Shown here: positions 41,081 through 50,337 of the stretch, in pieces | How the letters are laid out: each line of letters opens with the position of its first letter | How positions within the stretch are numbered: position 1 is the first letter of the stretch | Assembly: GCA_964534995.1 (NCBI GenBank) | Contig: CAZHSC010000009.1 | Location: 1-64,000 of the forward strand | Reading direction: 5' to 3' | Origin: JAJTFW01 sp964534995 | GTDB lineage: Bacteria; Bacteroidota; Bacteroidia; AKYH767-A; OLB10 | Length of the DNA: 64,000 nucleotides | Translations under genes and position numbers: made by a program | Notes under the pieces: model-generated | Told to the model about the DNA's origin: nothing | Databases searched by the model: none | The model's input: only the letters and a program-made list of their open reading frames with translations

Positions 41081-42862
41081 ATGTTGGAAAACCCGCAAAT
41101 CATCATCGTCAGCTTCGTTATCGCGGGGATGGTGTTTGCGCTTTACAAGGAGTATGTGAAGCCGGTTATGGTATTTGTACTTGCCATCACCGTGCTGATG
41201 GCGACCCATATCATCAAGCCCAAAGAAGCTTTGAGCGGATTTGCCAATGAGCAAATCGCCGTAATTTTCCTGCTGCTCATCATCAGCGATGTCATAAAAC
41301 GCTCCGCGGCGCTTGACTATTCCATTTACCGTTTGTTCAGGCATAATTTAAGCTACCGGGCTTTTCTCTTCAGGATGAGCACTTCGGTGGCCAGTTTATC
41401 CGCCTTTGTAAACAACACACCCCTTGTGGCCCTGATGATGCCCTATGTATATGACTGGGCCAAACGAAAAAAGATCAGTCCTTCCAAAGTGTTGATGCCA
41501 CTGTCCATGGCAGCCATCATTGGAGGTACTGTTACCCTGATTGGTACATCGACCAATTTGGTGGTGAGTGGTCTTGCCACCGATGCGGGTATGGAACCGC
41601 TGAACATGTTTTCCTTTACGCCGATTGGCTTGCCCATTATGATCGTGTTGATTCTTTACATCACCTTTTTCAGCAACAAACTGCTCACCAACCGTTCCGA
41701 TGCCTTAACCGATTTCAAAGAGCATGTGCGGGAGTACCTGATAGAAACCAGGGTTCCGGCCAGCTCCAGTTATGTGGGAAAATCGCTTGATGATAACAAG
41801 CTGCGGCAACTGCGGGGATTGTATGTGGTTGAAATCATCCGTAAAGATCAAACCATCGCTCCTGTTTCACCCAAGGAAATCATTCAAACCGGCGACATCC
41901 TGATTTTCGCCGGAGAAACGGATACGGTGATTGACCTGATGAACAACCAAACGGATTTAACACATGCTGACTATTCCGAATATCCCGCGCACGGCAAAGT
42001 GGAAATCATCGAGGCCATTGTTGCGCCGAACTCATCGCTCATCAACAAACCCATTAACAAGACCAATTTCAGAGAGGCCTTTGACGCCGGTATCATCGCC
42101 GTAAACCGCGACGGAGAAAAAATAAGCGGCAAAGTAGGTGATATTGATTTAAAGAACGGAGACCTGCTTTTGATTGTTGCGGGAAAGAAATTCCGCAGCC
42201 GTGTAGAGCAGAACAGGGACCTTATCCTGGTATCAAAACGCCGGGAGATCAATCATTCCGATAAAAGCATCGTAAAATGGCTGTTGCTGGGAATCCTCGC
42301 CGCTTTCATTCTGGAAGCCACCGATACGGTAAGCCTGTTTATGTCGCTGTTTCTGATTACCGGGGCACTGGCCCTGGCAGGATCACTGACCATCGAGGAT
42401 ATAAAAAAGTCGCTGGATCTTGAGCTGATGGTCATGCTGGCCCTCGCCATTGGTGTGGGCAAAGCCATTTCAAACTCGGGTGCGGATCAGCTGTTTGCAA
42501 ACACCGTGATTAACCTCACGGCCAGCCTCCACCCTACCCTGGGCATACTGCTGGGCCTTTATCTTGTTACCAACATCCTCACCATGTTTGTAACCAACGC
42601 CGCCGCGGTAGCCATCACCTTTCCGGTAGCTGTAGCCATCGGGCAGCAAATGGGATTAACGGATTTTACGCCTTTGTTCCTCACCATCGCCTTCGCCAGT
42701 TCGGCGGATTTCATCACGCCCTTCGGGTATCAGACCAACCTGATGGTATTCGGGCCCGGAGGATATAAATTCATTGATTACACCAGGTTCGGTATTATCC
42801 CCACATTCATTTATATGGCGCTTACCATTTTCGGACTGGCATACTGGTACAACCTGATATAA
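41081..42862 (+). CDS. SLC13/DASS family permease with two RCK-C domains (likely sulfate importer)
   Basis: A 593-residue membrane protein with about eleven helices. Helices 1-6 occupy residues 1-200 and include FVNNTPLVALMMPY and GTSTNLVVSG, the substrate-binding (S/T)NT signatures. Two cytosolic RCK/TrkA-C domains follow (about 213-290 and 305-380), then the second helix bundle with VTNAAAVAITFPVA. This layout is that of SAC1/CitT-like transporters, several of which carry sulfate. It is followed eight bases later by cysC, which makes sulfate the best guess. Dicarboxylate cannot be excluded by sequence. Confidence 0.88.
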   Translation: MLENPQIIIVSFVIAGMVFALYKEYVKPVMVFVLAITVLMATHIIKPKEALSGFANEQIAVIFLLLIISDVIKRSAALDYSIYRLFRHNLSYRAFLFRMSTSVASLSAFVNNTPLVALMMPYVYDWAKRKKISPSKVLMPLSMAAIIGGTVTLIGTSTNLVVSGLATDAGMEPLNMFSFTPIGLPIMIVLILYITFFSNKLLTNRSDALTDFKEHVREYLIETRVPASSSYVGKSLDDNKLRQLRGLYVVEIIRKDQTIAPVSPKEIIQTGDILIFAGETDTVIDLMNNQTDLTHADYSEYPAHGKVEIIEAIVAPNSSLINKPINKTNFREAFDAGIIAVNRDGEKISGKVGDIDLKNGDLLLIVAGKKFRSRVEQNRDLILVSKRREINHSDKSIVKWLLLGILAAFILEATDTVSLFMSLFLITGALALAGSLTIEDIKKSLDLELMVMLALAIGVGKAISNSGADQLFANTVINLTASLHPTLGILLGLYLVTNILTMFVTNAAAVAITFPVAVAIGQQMGLTDFTPLFLTIAFASSADFITPFGYQTNLMVFGPGGYKFIDYTRFGIIPTFIYMALTIFGLAYWYNLI

Positions 42863-42869
42863 GAAACAC

Positions 42870-43469
42870 ATGGAACCCCTGCATATTGTAAAGCAAGACT
42901 ATAAAATCACCCGCAGCGACCGTGAAAAGCTGTTGCATCAAAAGGGCCTGGTGCTTTGGTTTACGGGCCTCAGCGGTTCGGGTAAATCAACACTGGCCGA
43001 CCGGGTTGAACAGGAATTGTATGCGAAAGGATACAAAACTTATCTGCTTGACGGCGATAATATCCGTCACGGCCTCAACAAAAACATTGACTTCAGTGCG
43101 GAAGGCCGTAAAGAAAATATCCGGCGCATAGGCGAAGTATCCAGACTCTTCGTAGATGCGGGTATCATTGTCCTTACCGCGTTTATTTCCCCTTTCCGTG
43201 AAGACCGGGACCTGGTAAGAAAGCTGCATCAGGAAGGCGATTTTGTGGAGATTCACGTGGACTGCCCGCTGGAAATATGTGAACAAAGAGATGTCAAAGG
43301 CCTTTACGCGAAAGCGAGGCGCGGAGAGATCCCTGAATTTACCGGCATCAGTTCCCCGTTTGAAGTGCCATCAAACCCTGAAATTACTGTACATACCGAT
43401 AAACACCCACTCGAGGCCTGCGCGAACATTATCACAGGCTATACGTTAAACAAAATTAAATCCAACTAA
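42870..43469 (+). CDS. cysC: adenylylsulfate kinase
   Basis: A 199-residue cytosolic kinase that phosphorylates adenosine 5'-phosphosulfate (APS) to PAPS. It has the P-loop GLSGSGKST (about 34-42), LDGDNIRHGLN, FSAEGRKENIRR, AFISPFREDR and the KGLYAKARRGEI segment. The length fits stand-alone CysC. It follows the permease by seven bases and precedes cysD by one base. Because PAPS is the donor for sulfotransferases, and no PAPS reductase gene is present, this gene links the operon to the four sulfotransferase genes at 48471-52182. Confidence 0.96.
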   Translation: MEPLHIVKQDYKITRSDREKLLHQKGLVLWFTGLSGSGKSTLADRVEQELYAKGYKTYLLDGDNIRHGLNKNIDFSAEGRKENIRRIGEVSRLFVDAGIIVLTAFISPFREDRDLVRKLHQEGDFVEIHVDCPLEICEQRDVKGLYAKARRGEIPEFTGISSPFEVPSNPEITVHTDKHPLEACANIITGYTLNKIKSN

Positions 43470-43470
43470 A

Positions 43471-44376
43471 ATGATCCTATATCATTTAAACCACCTGCGT
43501 GAACTGGAAGCGGAAGCCATTTATATCATCCGTGAAACGGCATCGCAGTTTGAACGGCCGGCCATGCTGTTTTCGGGGGGGAAAGACTCCATTGTCATGA
43601 CGCACCTGGCCCGTAAAGCCTTTTATCCGGCCCGGATACCTTTTCCATTGCTGCACATCGATACCGGCCATAATTTTCCTGAGACGATCCGTTTCAGGGA
43701 TGAACTGGTTACCAAAATCGGGGCCACCCTTCTGGTGAGAAATGTCCAGGATTCGATTGACCAGGGACGTGTAAAAGAAGAAAAAGGACCCAATGCCAGC
43801 CGCAACATGCTGCAAACGGTCACCCTGCTCGACGCCCTGGAAGAACTTAAAGTAGATGCAGCCATGGGCGGCGCCAGGAGAGACGAAGAGAAAGCAAGGG
43901 CCAAGGAAAGGTTTTTTTCGCACCGCGATGAATTCGGGCAGTGGGATCCCAAAAACCAGCGCCCGGAACTGTGGATGCTGTTAAACGGCAAGAAACATAT
44001 GGGCGAGCATTTCCGCGTATTCCCGCTGAGCAACTGGACGGAGATGGATGTATGGATGTACATCGCGCTGGAAGAAATTGCCATTCCCAACCTGTATTTC
44101 TCCCACCGCCGTGAAGTAGTGGACCGTAACGGAATGCTGCTGGCCATGTCCGACTATATAACGGTAAGGGATACCGAAACTGTAAAAGAAATGACCGTCC
44201 GCTTCAGGACCATTGGCGACATGACCTGTACCGGCGCCGTTTTATCACCGGCTTCCAGCCTCTCGGAAATCATCGATGAAGTGGCCGCCAGCAAAACAAC
44301 GGAGAGGGGCACCCGGGCGGATGACAAGAGAAGCGAAACCGCCATGGAAGACCGGAAGAAAGCCGGTTATTTTTAA
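43471..44376 (+). CDS. cysD: sulfate adenylyltransferase subunit 2
   Basis: A 301-residue subunit of ATP sulfurylase that adenylates sulfate to APS together with CysN. The PP-loop FSGGKDSIVM (about 34-43) marks the ATP pyrophosphatase fold. GGARRDEEKARAKER and FRVFPLSNWTEMDVW are typical of CysD, as is the C-terminal FRTIGDMTCTGAV. It is one base after cysC and 46 bases before cysN, so the three are co-transcribed. The gene begins at an ATG directly after the cysC stop. Confidence 0.97.
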   Translation: MILYHLNHLRELEAEAIYIIRETASQFERPAMLFSGGKDSIVMTHLARKAFYPARIPFPLLHIDTGHNFPETIRFRDELVTKIGATLLVRNVQDSIDQGRVKEEKGPNASRNMLQTVTLLDALEELKVDAAMGGARRDEEKARAKERFFSHRDEFGQWDPKNQRPELWMLLNGKKHMGEHFRVFPLSNWTEMDVWMYIALEEIAIPNLYFSHRREVVDRNGMLLAMSDYITVRDTETVKEMTVRFRTIGDMTCTGAVLSPASSLSEIIDEVAASKTTERGTRADDKRSETAMEDRKKAGYF

Positions 44377-44422
44377 CAGCCTAATACCCAACATCAATTA
44401 AACATTCTCTAAAAATGACATT

Positions 44423-45697
44423 ATGAGCGATTTCAGCACCGAAGGATATATGAATATGGAGCTCCTGCGTTTTACCACAGCAGGCAGTGTAGATGACGGT
44501 AAAAGCACCCTGATCGGACGATTATTATACGATTCGAAACAGATCTTTGAAGACCAGCTGGAAGCCATTGAGCAAAGGAGCCAGCAAAGGGGCTTTGAGC
44601 ACGTGGACCTCAGTTTGCTGGTGGACGGACTGAAAGCGGAGCGCGAGCAGGGTATCACCATTGATGTGGCATACCGCTATTTTGCCACTCCAAAAAGAAA
44701 ATTCATTATTGCGGATACGCCCGGGCACATCCAGTATACCCGCAACATGGTTACCGGTGCTTCCACCGCCAATGCGGCCCTGATACTTGTAGATGCCAGG
44801 AAAGGAGTACTGGAACAAACCATACGCCACTCCTTCATCGCTTCCCTCCTGCAGATACCCCACCTTATCATTTGTATCAACAAGATGGACCTGGTGGAGT
44901 ACGCCGAAAAAACCTTTGACAAGGTAGTAGATCAGTTCCGCCACCTTTCCTCGAAGCTGGACATAAAAGACGTGCATTTCCTGCCCATCAGCGCCCTCAA
45001 AGGCGACAATGTGGTGGAAAAATCAGTAGATATGCCATGGTACCAGGGGCCTACCCTGATGTACCTGCTGGAAAACCTGCATATCAGCAGCGATGAGAAT
45101 CATATTGACTGCCGGTTCCCGGTACAATATGTCATCCGTCCCCAGCAAACGGAACACCATGACTTCAGGGGCTACGCCGGAAGGATTGCCAGCGGCATTT
45201 TCAAACCCGGAGACAAAATAAAAGTACTTCCTAACGGTGAAACAGCTACGATAAAAACCATAGAGCTCTTCGGCGACAAATACGAAGAGGCCTACGCGCC
45301 CATGTCGGTTACTATGACCCTCGACAAGGAAGTGGATATCAGCAGGGGAGATATGATCGTCCGCGAAAACAACCTGCCCAATACGGGACAGGAATTTGAC
45401 GTGATGGTTTGCTGGCTGAACGCCTCCAAAATCCAGGTGGGCGGAAAGTACGGCATCCTGCATACCTCCAAAGACACACGTTGCGTCATTAAAGATATAC
45501 GCTATAAAATTGACATCAACACCCTCCACCGCAACGAAGAAGACAAAGACGTGGCCATGAATGATATCGCGCGTATTCATATCAAGACCACTGCCCCCAT
45601 CTTTTATGATGCCTACCGTAAAAACCGGCATACCGGCAGCATCATTTTCATAGATGAGGCCACTAATGAAACCGTAGGCGCGGGAATGATCGTATAA
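44423..45697 (+). CDS. cysN: sulfate adenylyltransferase subunit 1 (GTPase)
   Basis: A 424-residue translation-factor-like GTPase whose GTP hydrolysis drives sulfate activation by CysD. It shows G1 (AGSVDDGKST), the EREQGITIDVAY switch, G3 (DTPGHIQY), and G4 (NKMDLV). Domains II and III follow (about 230-424). It is the short CysN form with no fused CysC kinase, in keeping with the separate cysC gene. It lies 35 bases before cysQ. The start used is the ATG at 44423. Confidence 0.96.
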   Translation: MSDFSTEGYMNMELLRFTTAGSVDDGKSTLIGRLLYDSKQIFEDQLEAIEQRSQQRGFEHVDLSLLVDGLKAEREQGITIDVAYRYFATPKRKFIIADTPGHIQYTRNMVTGASTANAALILVDARKGVLEQTIRHSFIASLLQIPHLIICINKMDLVEYAEKTFDKVVDQFRHLSSKLDIKDVHFLPISALKGDNVVEKSVDMPWYQGPTLMYLLENLHISSDENHIDCRFPVQYVIRPQQTEHHDFRGYAGRIASGIFKPGDKIKVLPNGETATIKTIELFGDKYEEAYAPMSVTMTLDKEVDISRGDMIVRENNLPNTGQEFDVMVCWLNASKIQVGGKYGILHTSKDTRCVIKDIRYKIDINTLHRNEEDKDVAMNDIARIHIKTTAPIFYDAYRKNRHTGSIIFIDEATNETVGAGMIV

Positions 45698-45732
45698 GGA
45701 GACGACATCCTTACAGATTTACCCCTTAGCCC

Positions 45733-46551
45733 ATGGAAAATTACCAACAGCTTTTATCCGTTGCACTCAAGGCAGCTGTCCTTGCCGGAAAAGAAATCAA
45801 AGAAGTTTACAAACGTGACTTCGCAGTTGAACTGAAAGACGATAAAAGCCCGCTTACCGAAGCCGACAAACGTTCGCACCATAAAATCGCTGAAATATTA
45901 GCGGAATCAGGCTTGCCCCTGCTGAGCGAAGAAGGGAAAAGCATTCCCTTTGAAGAAAGGCATAAATGGAAAATATTCTGGCTGATTGATCCGCTTGACG
46001 GCACCAAGGAATTCATCAAGCGAAACGGAGAGTTCACGGTGAACATCGCCCTCATCGTTAACGGACAACCTTTACTGGGTGTAATTTACGCGCCCATCAT
46101 TGATACCATTTATTTCGGCTGCGAGGGCAGTGGAAGTTTCAAGGCGGAAGCAGATTTTGATTACCTGAACCACATGATCCAGTCGGAACATATTTCCGAC
46201 AAATTCATTCACCTGGGCCGTCGTCTGCCCATACGGAATCCGGAAAGGCCCTTCACGGTGGTGGCCAGCCGCTCTCACATGAGCGAAGAAACAGCGGCCT
46301 TTATTGATGAACTGCGAAAAAAGCACGGTGACCTCCAGATGATATCCAAAGGCAGCTCTTTAAAACTGTGCCTCGTGGCAGAGGGCGCTGCTGACGTATA
46401 TCCGCGCTTTGCCCCTACCATGGAATGGGACACCGCCGCCGGCCAGGCCATCGCGCTGTGCGCGGGCTATTCGGTAGTAAATGCCAATGACCAATCGGCG
46501 GTAGTTTACAATAAAAGCGAACTGCTGAACCCCTGGTTCATCGTGCAGTGA
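45733..46551 (+). CDS. cysQ: 3'(2'),5'-bisphosphate nucleotidase
   Basis: A 272-residue phosphatase of the inositol monophosphatase fold. It hydrolyses PAP, the product left by PAPS-using sulfotransferases, to AMP, and can also act on PAPS. Metal-binding motifs are LTEADKRSH, LLSEEGK, IDPLDGTKEFI (about 92-102) and EWDTAAGQAIA (about 227-237). It is 35 bases after cysN in the same operon, so it would prevent PAP from inhibiting the sulfotransferases. It is the last gene of the operon. Confidence 0.95.
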   Translation: MENYQQLLSVALKAAVLAGKEIKEVYKRDFAVELKDDKSPLTEADKRSHHKIAEILAESGLPLLSEEGKSIPFEERHKWKIFWLIDPLDGTKEFIKRNGEFTVNIALIVNGQPLLGVIYAPIIDTIYFGCEGSGSFKAEADFDYLNHMIQSEHISDKFIHLGRRLPIRNPERPFTVVASRSHMSEETAAFIDELRKKHGDLQMISKGSSLKLCLVAEGAADVYPRFAPTMEWDTAAGQAIALCAGYSVVNANDQSAVVYNKSELLNPWFIVQ

Positions 46552-47135
46552 AGCCTCCTCCCCTGCCCGGGAAACTACGGCTATGCACTGCCGGTAAATG
46601 CGTATCTACTTCGGCGTTAGTTTCACCTGATTCACACAGTTATTTGCGATATGCAATTGGGCCTGTTCAAATTTTCACGTCATGTATACGGCTGTTAATA
46701 CATTGCTAACATTGCGGTAAAACTGCCGTAATGCTTTGATGCGAATCTCACAATTTTCTGACAGGGGTATTTCCGATCCGTATGCTGGTTCTGTCAAAAA
46801 ATTCAGCACCCATCGATGGATACATTATCTCTGTTTTGTCCATGCTGGTCATCCGCATGAACACCCTGTTTTTTAAAAAGGAGGACTTGCAAAAATATTC
46901 CTGTTCCCTTCGCTGAAGTCCACATACATACCCCCTGTCGTTGTGCAAATGGCCATGAGGAAAATCTTTCCATAACTATGCTTCTACAAATCAGACAGTT
47001 GTTTACAGAGAGGTGGCCGGAAGAAAAAATACCCTTTCCTGCCTTTTTAATAAAAGGTGGTTGATATCTCCCTGCGAATTCATAGAAATGCAGTTTAATA
47101 TAGGATATAAATACAGGATATTTGCATCTCTGAAA
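46552..47135 (+). other. 584-base intergenic region between cysQ and the flippase
   Basis: I see no convincing gene. An imperfect palindrome lies at about 46713-46732 (TTGCGGTAAAACTGCCGTAA). Just before the flippase start is the string GATATTTG (47117-47124), one base off a -7 element. An open frame reaches back to a GTG at 47013 but has no family support. The region separates the sulfate operon from the second polysaccharide run, so the two may be separately transcribed. Confidence 0.45.
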
Positions 47136-48464
47136 ATGAATGCGGGCGAAAGCAAAAAGGAAACTTCATCACTGCTAAAGAAAAGCGGAATCGCCTTTAC
47201 GGTAAAAGCCGGAGGGATGTTTACCCAATACCTTTTTGTATTTACCGTAGCGCGCATGTTGGGTCCCGGAGCGCTGGGAAGTTTTACTCTGTCATTCACG
47301 GTATTACAGTTACTGGCTATTCTCGGATTGCTGGGTTTGGACAACCTTATCACCCGAAAAATCGCGGCGGCCAGGGTCCATCATCAAACGCTGGAAATTA
47401 AAAGGGCCCATCTCAGTGCGCTAAAAATTACCACCATCAGCTCCCTGACGCTAGGGGCATTGCTGTTTCTGCTTTCGGAAACCATCGCCACGCAGGTTTT
47501 TCATAAACCATTACTGGTATCGCATTTGAGAGTAATGTCGCTGGCATTACCACCCTTTGTACTGATTAACATCCATGCCGCATCATTCCGCGGCATGAAA
47601 AATATGCTTGGATTCACTTTGTTCAAGACGGTGATTCCGTTGGTGAATGTACTCTTCATCCTGCTGAGCTGGCTGGCAAACGCAAAGATCAGTCCGGCAC
47701 TGGGGTATTCCATTTCCTGTATCATTGTTTTCGTCGCATACGGCATTGCCTGGCGAAGATTCAGTGCCGCCAAAGAAACGGGACCCGTTGAAAGCAGTCC
47801 CTGGAAAGAGATGTTGCATGAATCGCTGCCCATGATGATTACCGGGTCGATTTTCTTTATATTAAACTGGATAGACAATCTTGTTATCGGGGTATACCGC
47901 TCAGAGGCGGAAGTTGGACTTTACGATACCGCATTTAAAATCGCTTCCGCCTCGGCCCTCATCCTGATGGCGGTAAATGCCATCCAGGGACCCACTTTTG
48001 CGGAATACCACAGCCGGAATGACCTGAAAAAACTGCGTAACTCCATCCATTCCTCCACCCGGCTCTTGTTTTGGGCCACCCTTCCCTTTACAGTTGCAAT
48101 CATGGTCTTTCCCGAGCTGATCTTATCTTTGTTTGGCAGGGAATTCATACCGGCACAGCAGGCCTTAATCATCCTGTGTATTGGCAATTTCATCAGTTCT
48201 ATCACCGGTTCGGTCGGCATCTTATTGCAAATGACAGGGCATCAGCGGCAGTACAATTCCATCATTGTGCTGGCCGCATTAACCAGTATCGTGATGAACA
48301 TCCTGCTGGTGCCGTCCATAGGAATTACGGGGGCAGCCATTGCTTCGGCTACCGCTAAAATTGTACAGAACCTTGGAGGGGCATTTTACGTATATAAAAA
48401 ATTCGGGTTTGTAAGTATTTACCTTCCCGGTATATCCCGGCCAGCCGGTAAAAAAATCATCTGA
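47136..48464 (+). CDS. polysaccharide flippase (Wzx/MVF family)
   Basis: A 442-residue integral membrane protein with about twelve to fourteen helices of the polysaccharide-transport (MOP) superfamily. It starts at the ATG at 47136 (MNAGESKKE); the upstream open frame gives no membrane-protein sequence. Early residues KAGGMFTQYLFVFTVARMLGPGALGSFTLSF are typical of Wzx. Charged residues lie in helices, as in other flippases. It would move undecaprenyl-linked repeat units across the inner membrane. It precedes the four sulfotransferase genes by six bases, which suggests that those enzymes act on the same glycan before or after transport. Confidence 0.88.
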   Translation: MNAGESKKETSSLLKKSGIAFTVKAGGMFTQYLFVFTVARMLGPGALGSFTLSFTVLQLLAILGLLGLDNLITRKIAAARVHHQTLEIKRAHLSALKITTISSLTLGALLFLLSETIATQVFHKPLLVSHLRVMSLALPPFVLINIHAASFRGMKNMLGFTLFKTVIPLVNVLFILLSWLANAKISPALGYSISCIIVFVAYGIAWRRFSAAKETGPVESSPWKEMLHESLPMMITGSIFFILNWIDNLVIGVYRSEAEVGLYDTAFKIASASALILMAVNAIQGPTFAEYHSRNDLKKLRNSIHSSTRLLFWATLPFTVAIMVFPELILSLFGREFIPAQQALIILCIGNFISSITGSVGILLQMTGHQRQYNSIIVLAALTSIVMNILLVPSIGITGAAIASATAKIVQNLGGAFYVYKKFGFVSIYLPGISRPAGKKII

Positions 48465-48470
48465 CGAATT

Positions 48471-49379
48471 ATGAAACCTAATTTCCTTGTAGCGGGAGTT
48501 GCAAAGTGCGGGACCACTTCCCTGTACTATTACATGGAACAACACCCGCAGATCTGCATTCCTAAAAAGGAAACTTTTTACTTCATCGCCGGACAGTATG
48601 CGCAGATACCGGAGGACGAGCGCGGACGGCGCGACCCCTCACGGATCATTTTTACGAAGGAGCAATACGATAAACTATACAGTGTATGCGGCAGCGGGAA
48701 AGCGGTGGGTGAAGTGTCAACCTGCTATCTCCACTACCACCAAACCGCGACACCAAAGATCAAAGACACCCTGGGCGACATTCCGGTCATCATCGTTATC
48801 CGGCAGCCGGTGGAGAGGCTCTTCAGCGGTTTCAAGCATTTTGTGAGGATGGAGAAAGAAACCCTGCGCCTGGAGCAAGCCCTCGCCGAAGAGCCGCGAA
48901 GGGCAGCCTTGCACTGGGATTTTATGTGGCAATACAAAGGGCTGGGATTATACGCGGAAGGAATAGAAGCCTTTCAGAAAAACTTTACGAAAGTTAAAGT
49001 AATTTTACAGGAAGACCTTACAGAGCATCCTGTTGAAACCATGCAGGAACTGTTCCGTTTCATCGGCGTTGACCCCGGCTTTATTCCCGACACTTCTGTA
49101 AAATATAACATTTCGGATCCACAAAAAAATAATTTGTGGTTCAGGTATATCTTCCAGAATAAACGCATGAAGGCCGTGCTGAAGCCGGTAGCAGATATTT
49201 TTATGGAAGAAAAAACAAGGCGCAAAATCATTCACAAATTCCGCAAGCCATCGGCCAAAGGAGAAAATAAAATTAGCATAGCTCCGGAACTGGTACAGCA
49301 ACTGCATCAGTTTTACAGGGAAGATATTCTAAAAACACAGGCGCTGATACAACGCGACCTCTCAGCCTGGATCAGGTAA
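48471..49379 (+). CDS. PAPS-dependent sulfotransferase, copy 1
   Basis: A 302-residue sulfotransferase of the Sulfotransfer_1 type. The 5'-phosphosulfate-binding loop VAKCGTTSLYYYM lies at about residues 9-21, and the 3'-phosphate motif IVIRQPVERLFSGF at about 106-119 supplies Arg and Ser. The conserved C-terminal YREDILKTQALIQRDLSAW follows. The protein lacks a signal peptide or membrane helix and so is cytosolic. It is the most different of the four tandem copies in the middle region. The glycan or lipid acceptor is unknown. It starts six bases after the flippase and is followed five bases later by copy 2. Confidence 0.92.
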   Translation: MKPNFLVAGVAKCGTTSLYYYMEQHPQICIPKKETFYFIAGQYAQIPEDERGRRDPSRIIFTKEQYDKLYSVCGSGKAVGEVSTCYLHYHQTATPKIKDTLGDIPVIIVIRQPVERLFSGFKHFVRMEKETLRLEQALAEEPRRAALHWDFMWQYKGLGLYAEGIEAFQKNFTKVKVILQEDLTEHPVETMQELFRFIGVDPGFIPDTSVKYNISDPQKNNLWFRYIFQNKRMKAVLKPVADIFMEEKTRRKIIHKFRKPSAKGENKISIAPELVQQLHQFYREDILKTQALIQRDLSAWIR

Positions 49380-49383
49380 TGCC

Positions 49384-50337
49384 ATGCAAGCAATTAACAA
49401 ACCGGATTTTTTCATTGTAGGCGCCGCAAAAAGCGGAACCACTTCGCTGTATCATTATCTGCGGCAGCACCCGGATATTTATATGTCGCCAATTAAAGAA
49501 CCCAATTTTTTCGCCAGGGATATACAAACGGAAAACCTGAGAGAGAGTGTAAAGAAAAGAGTGGAAGCGGAAAATATCCCACAGTTTTTCAAAGAAGGCA
49601 TGAAGCGTGTAATACACCGGGCCTATATCCGCGACCTGAGTGATTACCTGCAACTCTTCGCGCCAGCAAAACCCGGGCAGCGCAAAGGAGAGGCAAGCCC
49701 GAGCTATCTTTGGTCGGAAGTGGCGGCAGGGGAAATTTACGATTTTAATCCGGCTGCGAAAATTATCATCATATTACGTGAACCCGCCGGCAGGGCCTAT
49801 TCGCATTACCTGATGGACCTCAAGCTGGGCTTTGTACAGGACAGCTTCCGCAACGCGCTCGAGCAAGACCGTCAAACGCATCCCAAAGGCTGGGGTGCCA
49901 GTTCGCTTTATGTAGAACTGGGCCAGTATTACAGGCAGGTGAAAAGATACTACGATACCTTTCCGGCAGAAAACATCCTGGTATTGCTGCAAAAAGATCT
50001 GTTCAGCAATAAGGCGGCAACGCTGAAAAAGCTATTTCAGTTTTTGCAGGTGAAGGACGACTATGTTCCAACGGAACCTGATTTTAAAAATGAAGCGGTG
50101 GTACCGAAAAATAAATTCATCGCCCGCCTGCTGAAATCAGATGTTATCCGTGTAAAGGCCCGTAATTTCCTGGAGGATTCGGCGCTGAAAAAAATACTGC
50201 TGAAAATAATCTACAAAAAACCGAAGGCACAGGATGCTGACCGGGAGACGCTGAGAGAACTAAAAAATCAATTCAAAGATGACATTCAACATCTTTCCAA
50301 ATTAATCAACCGCAATCTAGAAGAATGGCTGACATAA
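49384..50337 (+). CDS. PAPS-dependent sulfotransferase, copy 2
   Basis: A 317-residue cytosolic sulfotransferase. The phosphosulfate loop is VGAAKSGTTSLYHYL, with KEPNFFARD just after it, and the 3'-phosphate motif is IIILREPAGRAYSHYLMD. These match copy 3 closely and copies 1 and 4 less so. The C-terminal helix reads FKDDIQHLSKLINRNLEEWL. The last 13 bases overlap the next gene. Copies 2 and 3 appear to be the most recent duplicates of the four, yet they differ enough that each may sulfate a different sugar or position. Confidence 0.92.
   Translation: MQAINKPDFFIVGAAKSGTTSLYHYLRQHPDIYMSPIKEPNFFARDIQTENLRESVKKRVEAENIPQFFKEGMKRVIHRAYIRDLSDYLQLFAPAKPGQRKGEASPSYLWSEVAAGEIYDFNPAAKIIIILREPAGRAYSHYLMDLKLGFVQDSFRNALEQDRQTHPKGWGASSLYVELGQYYRQVKRYYDTFPAENILVLLQKDLFSNKAATLKKLFQFLQVKDDYVPTEPDFKNEAVVPKNKFIARLLKSDVIRVKARNFLEDSALKKILLKIIYKKPKAQDADRETLRELKNQFKDDIQHLSKLINRNLEEWLT

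Noticed and set aside
47013..47135. A longer N-terminus for the flippase from a GTG at 47013.
   Set aside because: The extra 41 residues are not conserved-looking and include charged, non-membrane sequence; the ATG at 47136 gives a normal Wzx start.
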